In this document: positions 1-6,619 of the stretch, in pieces
Layout of the letters: every line of letters begins with the position of its first letter
How positions within the stretch are numbered: position 1 is the stretch's first letter
Source of the DNA: Thermoplasmatota archaeon
Lineage (GTDB): Archaea; Thermoplasmatota; Thermoplasmata; Thermoplasmatales; Thermoplasmataceae
Assembly (NCBI GenBank): GCA_023379345.1
Contig: JAMCUV010000034.1
Span: 1 to 11,186, forward strand
Reading direction: 5' to 3'
DNA: 11,186 nt
Program-made: the position numbers and the translations under genes
Notes under the pieces: model-generated
What the model was told of the DNA's origin: nothing
Seen by the model: the letters and a program-made list of their open reading frames with translations, nothing else
Database searches by the model: none

Positions 1-5
1 ACGAT

Positions 6-1241
6 ATGCAGATACGGAGGTATGAGTTCAAGAAAGCTCTGCAGGAGCTTGAGACCCTCAAGGGCAGGGGAACTGAACTCGTTTCACTGTATATTCCACC
101 AAACAAGCAGATATCCGATGTGGTGCAGTATCTGCGAGAAGAATATTCAACATCCTCAAACATCAAGTCCAAGTCAACCAGGAAAAATGTGCTGGCGGCA
201 ATAGAATCAATAATGTCAAGGCTGAAGTCCTACAGGTTCGCGCCTGAGACAGGTCTTGTGTTCTTCGTTGGGCACGTGGCAACCAGGGGCGATCAGACCG
301 AGATGTACGTGAAGATTATTGAACCGCCGGAACCCATACAGACTTTCATGTATACTTGTGATTCCTACTTCCACCTTGAGCAGCTCAAGCAGTTCCTGGT
401 TGAGAAGGAGATATACGGTCTCATAGTCATGGACAGGAAGGAGGCCACAGTGGGTTTCCTCAACGGCACAACCATACAGGTTGTCTCCAACGAACAGTCC
501 CTTGTCCCAAGCAAGCATCACCAGGGGGGGCAATCATCGCGACGGTATGAGCGGCTCATAGAGATCGCGGCCCATGAGTTTTTCAAGAAGGTTGGGGAAA
601 TTGCGAACAATGCCTTCATTCCGCTCATAAAGGACATCAAGGCGGTGTTCATTGGAGGGCCAGGTGCAACAAAGGAGTACTTCTTCGAGAAGGATTACCT
701 GCGGAACGAGGTCAAGGCCAAAGTGAAGGACCTGCTGGATATAGGATATACAGATGAAACCGGGCTGAGGGAAATTGTTGAGAAAGCTTCCGAAACAATG
801 AAGGAGATGCGCATAGCCAAGGAAAAAGACCTCATGAACAGGTTCATGATGGAAATCAGAAAACCTGATGGCGGGCTCGGTGTCTACGGCGAGACTGCAA
901 TAAAGAACGCACTGGAGCAGAAGTCCCTTGATCTGCTTATCATCTCAGAGGACCTCAACAAGGTACACTACAGGTACCGATGTCCGCAATGCGGAAACAC
1001 TCGCGAACTCATGACCAAGCCGGACGGAAATGTTATCTGTGACAAGTGTTCAACGCCAATGGTCCTTGAGGAGGAAGAAGATCTTGTGGAAGTCTTTTAC
1101 AGGCTTGCGGACGCTTCGGGCGCGAAAGTTGAGATAATATCCGGCAACAGCGACGAAGGGAAGCTGCTTCAAAAGGCATTCGGCGGAATGGCCGGCATTC
1201 TGCGGTATGTCCCGAAGGCTGCAAATCCGCCGCAGCAGTGA
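6..1241 (+). CDS. prf1: Peptide chain release factor aRF1 (archaeal eRF1 homologue)
   Basis: Recognises stop codons in the ribosomal A site and triggers hydrolysis of peptidyl-tRNA. All three eRF1 domains are visible in 411 residues, a normal archaeal length. The stop-codon-reading motif NIKS is at residues 52-55, with the second decoding motif around Y116-T-C-D-x-x-F122. The catalytic GGQ is at 174-176. A C-terminal zinc ribbon has C326-x-x-C329 and C345-x-x-C348. The residues just before GGQ are HHQ rather than the Arg/Lys/Ala-Gly type common in the family. The frame is open to the window edge, but the protein begins with the usual short lead into YEFKK, so the ATG at 6 is the likely start. 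Its promoter lies outside the window. It converges on the nucleoside phosphorylase with 2 bases between stops. Identity is secure; only the exact start is uncertain. Confidence 0.96.
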   Translation: MQIRRYEFKKALQELETLKGRGTELVSLYIPPNKQISDVVQYLREEYSTSSNIKSKSTRKNVLAAIESIMSRLKSYRFAPETGLVFFVGHVATRGDQTEMYVKIIEPPEPIQTFMYTCDSYFHLEQLKQFLVEKEIYGLIVMDRKEATVGFLNGTTIQVVSNEQSLVPSKHHQGGQSSRRYERLIEIAAHEFFKKVGEIANNAFIPLIKDIKAVFIGGPGATKEYFFEKDYLRNEVKAKVKDLLDIGYTDETGLREIVEKASETMKEMRIAKEKDLMNRFMMEIRKPDGGLGVYGETAIKNALEQKSLDLLIISEDLNKVHYRYRCPQCGNTRELMTKPDGNVICDKCSTPMVLEEEEDLVEVFYRLADASGAKVEIISGNSDEGKLLQKAFGGMAGILRYVPKAANPPQQ

Positions 1242-1243
1242 AC

Positions 1244-2020
1244 CTAGTGGTGGAACTGGGAGAATATCCTGGCAACCCTGGTGAGTTGCCTCATCCCTTC
1301 ATTGGGGCTGTGGATGCCGCTCCATTTCTCCTCATCAAGGATATCTGAAACGGTGAATACTGCCGCAGTCCTGAATCTTCTGGCCTTGCCCACTGCAAAC
1401 AGCGCTGCGGCCTCCATCTCCACTGTCAGGACACCCATTGATCTGTATTCCCTCACTTCCTCAACAGTCTCTGCATATGGGAAATCGATGGTCCAGGTTG
1501 GTCCTGCCATGAACTTCATGCCAGCGCTTCTCATGCCATTGCGCAGATAATCAACAAGATCTGGGCTGGGGTAATCATAGAGCGCCGGAGGAAGTATGTG
1601 ATGGGAGACACCCTCGTCCCTCACAGCTTTCCGGCAAAGGACAATGTCGTTTATGTTCATCTTCAGGGACAGGCCGCCAGCAATTCCAAGAATGAGGAAG
1701 TTCCTTGCCCCCAGGCTGTGTAGCTCATCTGCAACGGTTGCAGTCATGGCGGCTCCCGCTCCCGGCATCATGAGGTACAGCGACCTTTCGGAATCTGAAT
1801 AGTTCCTCACGCTTACGGCATTCTTGTCGCCATATGGTTCACTCACGTGTGTCAGCCCAAGATCTCCTGCGATCATTTCCGCAAGGCTTCTGCTGTAGAC
1901 AAATATGACATTTGCAGGGGAGGAAGGCATTCCCGCAGTGAATTCTGATGCCGTGAAAAGCGGGTGCTCTGCATGCTTCCTTGAATACTTAGGAAACTTC
2001 CTGGGGCTTATTCTGGCCAT
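1244..2020 (-). CDS. Nucleoside phosphorylase (PNP/uridine phosphorylase family)
   Basis: Predicted cytosolic enzyme that cleaves a nucleoside with phosphate to give a free base and (deoxy)ribose 1-phosphate, in nucleoside salvage. The 258 residues show the family fold signature: a phosphate-loop region PGAGAAM at 86-92, the core strand-loop GIAGGL at 112-117, DEGVSHH at 135-141, the ribose-binding VEMEAA at 200-205 and the base-site Ser-Asp at 225-226. The DEG-SHH segment and overall length favour the hexameric uridine-phosphorylase-like branch, but base specificity cannot be settled from sequence. The start is supported by a GGTGA ribosome binding site 4 bases before the ATG. It follows the PRC-barrel gene by 13 bases and is probably co-transcribed with it. 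The first 30 or so residues are basic and look poorly conserved. Confidence 0.9.
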   Translation of the reverse strand: MARISPRKFPKYSRKHAEHPLFTASEFTAGMPSSPANVIFVYSRSLAEMIAGDLGLTHVSEPYGDKNAVSVRNYSDSERSLYLMMPGAGAAMTATVADELHSLGARNFLILGIAGGLSLKMNINDIVLCRKAVRDEGVSHHILPPALYDYPSPDLVDYLRNGMRSAGMKFMAGPTWTIDFPYAETVEEVREYRSMGVLTVEMEAAALFAVGKARRFRTAAVFTVSDILDEEKWSGIHSPNEGMRQLTRVARIFSQFHH

Positions 2021-2024
2021 GAAT

Positions 2025-2029
2025 TCACC
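2025..2029 (-). promoter_or_regulatory. Shine-Dalgarno site of the nucleoside phosphorylase gene
   Basis: The minus strand reads GGTGA, complementary to the conserved archaeal 16S rRNA tail, 4 bases before the ATG at 2020. It supports this start and fits an internal operon gene translated from a leadered mRNA, in contrast to the leaderless first genes nearby. Confidence 0.6.
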
Positions 2030-2033
2030 GGGA

Positions 2034-2306
2034 TCAGGAGGATGTCCTCATCTTCTGCCCGCTTGCGATGTCAACAACAAAGACGTCCTTGAAGGACTTC
2101 ATGGATTTCAACGGGATCATGTATCTTCCTTCCTTGTCCAGGGGGAAATCACCGTATCTATTGGCGCCGGATGGCTTCACCAGAACACTTTTTATTACGC
2201 CGGTCTCCGTGTCAACAATGATGTTGTCCACTGTGCCTATGAGCTCCCCCTCAACTGTCATAACTGACTTCTTTATAAGATCGGAGGAAAATTTGCGCAT
2301 GGACAT
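2034..2306 (-). CDS. Small PRC-barrel domain protein
   Basis: Small single-domain protein of 90 residues. The pattern E20-L-I-G-T-V-D-N-I-I-V-D-T-E-T-G, followed by a short hydrophobic strand IKSVLVKP, is the PRC-barrel signature (photosynthetic reaction centre H subunit/RimM-type beta-barrel). Archaeal stand-alone PRC proteins are common, and their function is mostly unknown; RNA-processing and protein-binding roles have been suggested for relatives. Upstream in-frame ATGs at 2327 and 2318 exist. I prefer 2306 because an AT-rich box CTTAAG centred 25-26 bases before it fits leaderless initiation, and because the conserved region begins MRKFSSDLI. The ATG at 2300 is also possible. It lies between VAT and the nucleoside phosphorylase on the same strand and may have its own promoter as well as read-through from VAT. 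Confidence 0.82.
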   Translation of the reverse strand: MSMRKFSSDLIKKSVMTVEGELIGTVDNIIVDTETGVIKSVLVKPSGANRYGDFPLDKEGRYMIPLKSMKSFKDVFVVDIASGQKMRTSS

Positions 2307-2328
2307 ATGTTCTTCCATGTCAATCATG

Positions 2329-2334
2329 CTTAAG
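2329..2334 (-). promoter_or_regulatory. Possible TATA box of the PRC-barrel gene
   Basis: CTTAAG on the minus strand, preceded by a run of seven A that could act as a BRE/AT-rich context. Its centre lies 25.5 bases before the ATG at 2306, matching leaderless spacing at other genes in this window. It falls in the short gap after the VAT stop codon. The box is a weak match to the archaeal consensus. Confidence 0.4.
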
Positions 2335-2355
2335 TTTTTTTGTGCACGGAGGGGA

Positions 2356-4593
2356 CTACTGGTACAGTCCCTGATCCTGCAGCTCCTTTCTCTTTTCCCT
2401 GACGCTCTTCCCCATTGAATCTGCCAGGCTCTGGTAGAATTTTATGACCTCTGCGTCAACAGATGGCTTTATGATCTTGAGTGCGCTCATGAAGTGCTTC
2501 TGGGCTACCTCAGTTGCATCCGGGTTTTCCCTGTAGGCCACCATTCCGGCTTCCCTGCAGAGATTCTCAAGATCCGCACCCACATAACCGTCTGTCTTCT
2601 GTGCTATTTCCTTGAGGTTGACATCCTTTGCAAGTGGCATCTCCTTGGTATGCACCTGCAGTATCTTCAGCCTGGATTCTGCGTCAGGCGGGGGGATATA
2701 TATGATCTTGTCAAACCTGCCAGCCCGCAGCAGCCCCGGATCAATTATGTCCGGCCTGTTTGTGGCAGCAAGCACAACCACGCCCTGTAGCACCTCTATG
2801 CCATCAAGGGAGGTCAACAGCTGGTTCACGATCCTTTCCGTGACTCCGGAATCACCATAGGAACCCCTTCTGGGGGCTATGGAATCAATCTCATCCAGGA
2901 ATACTATGGTGGGGGCAACCTGCTTGGCTTTCTTGAATATCTCCCTGACAGCCTTCTCGCTTTCGCCAACCCATTTGCTCAACACCTCCGGTCCCTTGAC
3001 CGATATGAAGTTGGCATTGCTCTCATTTGCAACGGCCTTTGCCAGCAGAGTTTTTCCAACTCCCGGGGGCCCATAGAGGAGGAAACCCTTTGCAGCCCTG
3101 ATTCCAAGCCTCTTGAAGACCTCGGGCTTTGAAAGTGGCAGCTCCACTGTTTCCCTGAGTTCAGATTTCACGCTGTCCAGTCCACCGATATCCGTCCAGG
3201 TCACATTGGGAACCTCAACGGTTACTTCTCTCAGGCTGCTCGGTTCAATGGCCTTAAGCGCTTCCCTGAAATCATCATCCTTCACCTGCATCTTTTCAAG
3301 TATCTCTGTGGGAATGGGCTTGTCAAGATCGATCTCAGGCAGGTACCTGCGAAGGGCAATCATTGCGGATTCCCTGGCAAGGGCGGCCAGATCAGCACCC
3401 ACAAACCCATAGGTCAGGTTCGCGATCTCGTCAAGGAACTGGTTCTTGCGATCCTCATCCATACCCAGGGGCATTCCCCTTGTGTGGATTGCAAGTATCT
3501 CCTTCCTTCCCTTCTTGTCCGGCACTCCGATATTTATTTCCCGGTCAAACCTGCCAGGCCTTCTCAGTGCAGGATCAACCGCATCAATCCTGTTTGTTGC
3601 GCCAATAACTATGACATGTCCCCGTTCCTTCATGCCGTCCATCAGGGTGAGAAGCTGGGCTACAACCCTTCTTTCAACTTCTCCCTGGACTTCTTCCCTC
3701 TTGGGTGCGATGGAATCAATCTCATCTATGAATATGATGGAGGGTTCCGATTCTTCTGCCTTGGTGAATATCTCCCTGAGCTTCTGTTCGCTCTGCCCGT
3801 AATATTTGCTCATTATCTCCGGCCCGTTGATGGAGAAGAAATTGGCTCCAGCCTCGTTTGCCACAGCCCTGGCAATGAGCGTTTTGCCTGTTCCCGGCGG
3901 GCCATGCAGCAGCACTCCCTTTGGGGGGTGAATCCCCAGCCTTTCAAAGAGCTCAGGATGCTTCAGCGGAAGCTCTATTATTTCCCTGACTCTTGATAGC
4001 TGATCCGACAGGCCTCCAATATCCTCGTAACTTATCCTTGAGACATCCTCCAGAACCTCGGACGCGGGCTCTTCCCTGATCTCTATCTTGGTGTCCTCGC
4101 CGACCTCAACCGGCATCTTGGAGGGCTGGGATTTGATGACCTTGAAAAGCAGGCCTGAGTGCCCCGCAAGAGTCAGCCCTGGCACACTTATGTTGTCGCC
4201 TTCAAGCATCGGTCTTCTTATGAGGGCTTTCTGCACGAATTCGTTTATACCTTCTCCGAATTTCAGCCGCTGATCTTTCCTGATGATTGGCGCAAGAGTG
4301 ATTCTCTTCCCCTCCTCCGTGCGCACCTTCCTTACCTTGACCTTGTCGCCAATTGACGCACCACAGTTGTTCCTCATCACGCTGTCGATTCGCACTATGC
4401 CCTTGTTTTCATCCTCAGGCCTTGCCCTGTAAACTCTTCCAACGGTCTTCTTGTCCTTTTCGATTTCCACAACGTCGCCAATCTCTGCACCGAGGGCCAC
4501 CCTGGATTCTTCGTCCAATCGTACCCTTGACATTCCTGGATCTGTTGAATTTGCCTCGGCAACCCTCAGTATGATGCCGTCACTGTAAGCCAT
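2356..4593 (-). CDS. vat: VAT: Cdc48/p97-type AAA+ ATPase with two ATPase domains
   Basis: ATP-driven unfoldase that threads substrates through a hexameric ring, feeding the 20S proteasome. With the start chosen here it has 745 residues, the length of Thermoplasma VAT, and is very similar throughout. An N domain (about 1-180; the GRVYRARPEDENKGIVRIDS stretch is typical) precedes D1, with Walker A GPPGTGKT 231-238, pore loop KYYG 263-266 and Walker B FIDEID 288-293. D2 has Walker A GPPGVGKT 508-515, pore loop KWVG 540-543 and Walker B FLDEID 565-570. The last three residues, LYQ, fit the HbYX proteasome-docking motif. The frame could start 48 bases earlier at 4641, but those 16 residues have no counterpart in VAT, and a TATA-like box sits 23-24 bases before the ATG at 4593. 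Identity is certain and the start is well supported. Confidence 0.97.
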   Translation of the reverse strand: MAYSDGIILRVAEANSTDPGMSRVRLDEESRVALGAEIGDVVEIEKDKKTVGRVYRARPEDENKGIVRIDSVMRNNCGASIGDKVKVRKVRTEEGKRITLAPIIRKDQRLKFGEGINEFVQKALIRRPMLEGDNISVPGLTLAGHSGLLFKVIKSQPSKMPVEVGEDTKIEIREEPASEVLEDVSRISYEDIGGLSDQLSRVREIIELPLKHPELFERLGIHPPKGVLLHGPPGTGKTLIARAVANEAGANFFSINGPEIMSKYYGQSEQKLREIFTKAEESEPSIIFIDEIDSIAPKREEVQGEVERRVVAQLLTLMDGMKERGHVIVIGATNRIDAVDPALRRPGRFDREINIGVPDKKGRKEILAIHTRGMPLGMDEDRKNQFLDEIANLTYGFVGADLAALARESAMIALRRYLPEIDLDKPIPTEILEKMQVKDDDFREALKAIEPSSLREVTVEVPNVTWTDIGGLDSVKSELRETVELPLSKPEVFKRLGIRAAKGFLLYGPPGVGKTLLAKAVANESNANFISVKGPEVLSKWVGESEKAVREIFKKAKQVAPTIVFLDEIDSIAPRRGSYGDSGVTERIVNQLLTSLDGIEVLQGVVVLAATNRPDIIDPGLLRAGRFDKIIYIPPPDAESRLKILQVHTKEMPLAKDVNLKEIAQKTDGYVGADLENLCREAGMVAYRENPDATEVAQKHFMSALKIIKPSVDAEVIKFYQSLADSMGKSVREKRKELQDQGLYQ

Positions 4594-4613
4594 GACCCCG
4601 TATTCCGTCAACA

Positions 4614-4619
4614 GTATAA
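4614..4619 (-). promoter_or_regulatory. TATA-like box of the VAT gene
   Basis: TTATAC on the minus strand, after TTTTC, centred 23.5 bases before the ATG at 4593. The spacing suggests a leaderless transcript beginning at or next to that ATG, and argues against the longer frame beginning at 4641, whose start would lie upstream of the promoter. Confidence 0.55.
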
Positions 4620-4674
4620 GAAAATTCCCAAAGCCACTCAATGCGGTTATTCAGTGTCTGCTTATAGTCGTGAA

Positions 4675-5514
4675 TCATTCCTCTCCTGACGCAACAGGGT
4701 TTGTTTCGTAGCTGACCCAGTCGCTCCAGCTACCGGCATAGAGCATCGGAGACCTGCCTGTCATGATGAGGCCAACAAAATTTACGCAGGATGTGACTCC
4801 GGAGCCACAGTAAACCACAGGTTCCCTGGCTATGCCGGCATAGATCCTTTCAAGATCAGCAGGCTCCCGGATTTTTCCCGGCCTTTCCTGTACCGCCGTG
4901 TATTCGATGTTTATTGCCCCTGGAATGTGCCCGGCTCTGGGATCAATGGGCTCAAATTCACCCAGATATCGAGGCCTGGCCCTTGAATCTATGATCTGCA
5001 GGGAATCAAGGTTTCTCCTTATCTGATCCATGTCCGCAATTCTGGTCAGGAATTCACCGGATGCAGGGAAAAAAGTGCCATCATTCCTTGGCGTTCCAGG
5101 GGCGGTGGAAAGCTGGCGGCCGCCCTCTATCCACTCGGTTATTCCTCCGTCCAGGATTCTTGTGTTTTCATGCCCCATGCAGTTCATAAGGAACCACAGC
5201 CTTGATGCGCCGGATAGATCGTCATCATAACATATTACCATGGAATCAGAAGAGATGCCAAAATTCCTGAGTTTCAACGCAAGCACGTTGAAATCCGGAA
5301 GCGGGTGCCTGCCGCCATGCTCTGATCTGCTGCCAGCCAGATCAGCTTCCATGTCCAGCCTGAATGAACCGGGTATGTGGCCTTCCCGGTACCTCTCCAT
5401 GGCTTTCTCAGGATTACCCAGGTCATACCTGCAGTCAATCACAACAACGTTGCGGTTCCCAATATTTCCGTGAAGCCAGTCAGGTGTCACAAATATGTCT
5501 TTGTACCCTGTCAT
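4675..5514 (-). CDS. Two-domain sulfurtransferase, thiosulfate/3-mercaptopyruvate type (rhodanese family)
   Basis: Transfers a sulfane sulfur through a cysteine persulfide, from thiosulfate or 3-mercaptopyruvate to an acceptor. The 279 residues form two tandem rhodanese domains. The N-terminal domain (about 8-135; VVVIDCRYDL, GHIPGS, LDGGITEW) lacks the active Cys, with Asp residues in C95-Y-D-D-D. The C-terminal domain (about 160-270) carries GHIPGA and the active loop C236-G-S-G-V-T. CGSGVT is the loop typical of mercaptopyruvate sulfurtransferases, while classical rhodaneses have CRKGVT, so mercaptopyruvate is the likelier donor. In-frame starts exist at 5667 and 5526, but 5667 would overlap the divergent cysteine synthase. 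A clear TATA box centred 26.5 bases upstream of 5514 favours a leaderless start there. The adjacent cysteine synthase fits a shared role in cysteine and sulfur metabolism. Confidence 0.9.
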   Translation of the reverse strand: MTGYKDIFVTPDWLHGNIGNRNVVVIDCRYDLGNPEKAMERYREGHIPGSFRLDMEADLAGSRSEHGGRHPLPDFNVLALKLRNFGISSDSMVICYDDDLSGASRLWFLMNCMGHENTRILDGGITEWIEGGRQLSTAPGTPRNDGTFFPASGEFLTRIADMDQIRRNLDSLQIIDSRARPRYLGEFEPIDPRAGHIPGAINIEYTAVQERPGKIREPADLERIYAGIAREPVVYCGSGVTSCVNFVGLIMTGRSPMLYAGSWSDWVSYETNPVASGEE

Positions 5515-5537
5515 ATCACCAGACATGAAATAATTGC

Positions 5538-5543
5538 TATAAA
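5538..5543 (-). promoter_or_regulatory. TATA box of the sulfurtransferase gene
   Basis: TTTATA on the minus strand, a near-consensus archaeal box A, centred 26.5 bases before the ATG at 5514. It is too close (about 14 bases) to the upstream ATG at 5526 for that codon to be on the mRNA, so it decides the start. Confidence 0.6.
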
Positions 5544-5593
5544 TGCTTGATGTAACATTATGATGATGCCTGCTGCAGCAGAAATTGAAAATG

Positions 5594-5599
5594 TAATAT
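5594..5599 (+). promoter_or_regulatory. Possible TATA box of the cysteine synthase gene
   Basis: TAATAT after a purine/A-rich stretch (GAAATTGAAAATG), centred 24.5 bases before the ATG at 5621. Together with the oppositely oriented box at 5538-5543 it makes the 106-base intergenic region a divergent promoter, with the two boxes about 50 bases apart. Confidence 0.45.
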
Positions 5600-5620
5600 C
5601 TGAATAATCTATGCACGTGC

Positions 5621-6553
5621 ATGAATTCGGAACCATTCCAATCAATCACGGAAATGATAGGCAACACACCAATGATCAGGATCAGAAAGATGCTGAAGCC
5701 CAGGTCTGCGGATGTCTATGCCAAATTGGAATGGTTCAATATCGGTGGGTCCGTCAAGGACAGGACTGCCCTGTCGCTCATAGAAACGGCCGAAGCTGCA
5801 GGGGTACTGAGAAAGGGAAAGACCATCATCGAGGCAACATCGGGAAATACAGGAATAGCCCTGGCAATGCTGGGCGCGGCCAAGGGGTATGGTGTAACAA
5901 TAGTCATGTCCGAGGGAGCAAGTATTGAGCGCAGGAAATTGATATCGGCATATGGCGCCGACCTTGTCCTGACACCAGCCTCGAAGGGAACTGCCGGCGC
6001 AATAGAGCAGAAAGAACGCTTAATCATGCAAAATCCTGAGAAATTCGTTTCCCTTGACCAGTTCCATGAGCCTGCCAACCCCTTCGTGCATTTCAACACT
6101 ACGGCCCGTGAAATACTGCACCAGATGAACTGGAAGATCGATGCCATGGTCATGACAATAGGAACAGGTGGAACAAGCACAGGAATTGCCCTTAGACTCA
6201 GGGAAGCACTCCCATCCGTGAAAATCATAGGCGTAACACCAAAGGTGGGAGTCAGGATAGACGGCATAAGGAATCCAGCTGAACCCAACCCCTCCCGAAA
6301 TGTGCGCCTTGATCTCATGGATGAGGTCATTGAGATCGATGACATTCAGAAAGCCATGTGCTTCGAGACTGGCAGGAGGGCGGCAAGGGAAGAAGGCCTT
6401 CTGCTCGGCATGAGCTCTGCATGCGCACTCCACATTTCCCTGGATGTGGCAGCGAAGATGGGCAGGGGTAAGAACGTTGTTACTCTCTTTCCTGACAATG
6501 GATTGAAGTACCTCTCCACAGAACTGTTTGAAGACCTCGGACATGCGCCATGA
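5621..6553 (+). CDS. cysK: Cysteine synthase family PLP enzyme (O-acetylserine/O-phosphoserine sulfhydrylase type)
   Basis: Pyridoxal-phosphate enzyme expected to form L-cysteine from an activated serine and sulfide. In 310 residues it shows the fold-type II signature: GGSVKDR at 42-48 with K46 as the PLP Schiff-base lysine, the substrate loop TSGNTG at 73-78, QFHEPANP at 147-154, the phosphate-binding glycine loop GTGGTSTG at 181-188 and GMSSAC at 263-268, where a Ser should contact the PLP ring nitrogen. There is no heme-binding N-terminus and no CBS domains, so a full cystathionine beta-synthase is unlikely. Whether the donor is O-acetylserine, O-phosphoserine or homocysteine/serine cannot be told from sequence alone. 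The ATG at 5621 has an AT-rich box 24-25 bases upstream and fits leaderless initiation. It diverges from the sulfurtransferase. Confidence 0.9.
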   Translation: MNSEPFQSITEMIGNTPMIRIRKMLKPRSADVYAKLEWFNIGGSVKDRTALSLIETAEAAGVLRKGKTIIEATSGNTGIALAMLGAAKGYGVTIVMSEGASIERRKLISAYGADLVLTPASKGTAGAIEQKERLIMQNPEKFVSLDQFHEPANPFVHFNTTAREILHQMNWKIDAMVMTIGTGGTSTGIALRLREALPSVKIIGVTPKVGVRIDGIRNPAEPNPSRNVRLDLMDEVIEIDDIQKAMCFETGRRAAREEGLLLGMSSACALHISLDVAAKMGRGKNVVTLFPDNGLKYLSTELFEDLGHAP

Positions 6554-6591
6554 TGGGATCTCCCCTGGCATTTTCATTACATCAGGGAACA

Positions 6592-6598
6592 TTTATTA
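6592..6598 (+). promoter_or_regulatory. TATA-like box of the FAD oxidoreductase gene
   Basis: TTTATTA centred 25 bases before the GTG at 6620. The spacing supports a leaderless mRNA starting directly with GTG. The T-rich run just after it (to 6604) could also help end transcription of the cysteine synthase gene, but I see no hairpin. Confidence 0.5.
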
Positions 6599-6619
6599 TT
6601 TTTCAGGCGCTTACCACTG

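Noticed and set aside
22..204. Short + strand frame with a perfect GGAGG just before its ATG
   Set aside because: The GGAGG is only one base from the ATG, too close to act, and the frame lies wholly inside aRF1 with an unremarkable translation.
2334..2341. T-run on the + strand as a terminator
   Set aside because: No + strand gene ends there; on the transcribed minus strand it is an A-run, more likely part of a promoter.
3446..3996. Several 100-170 codon + strand frames across VAT (also at 2494-2860, 3113-3608 and 4088-4574)
   Set aside because: They are antisense shadows of the strongly conserved ATPase; none has domain motifs.
4594..4641. Longer N-terminus (16 residues) for VAT
   Set aside because: It has no counterpart in Thermoplasma VAT, and the TATA-like box lies within it.
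5515..5667. Longer N-terminus (51 residues) for the sulfurtransferase
   Set aside because: It would overlap the start of the divergent cysteine synthase and includes the TATA box; the residues resemble no rhodanese and are histidine/cysteine-rich noise.
5716..6345. 209-codon frame opposite cysteine synthase, and a further one at 6020-6592
   Set aside because: Both are mirror images of a well-supported gene, Ser/Ala/Pro-rich or motif-free, with no recognisable domain.
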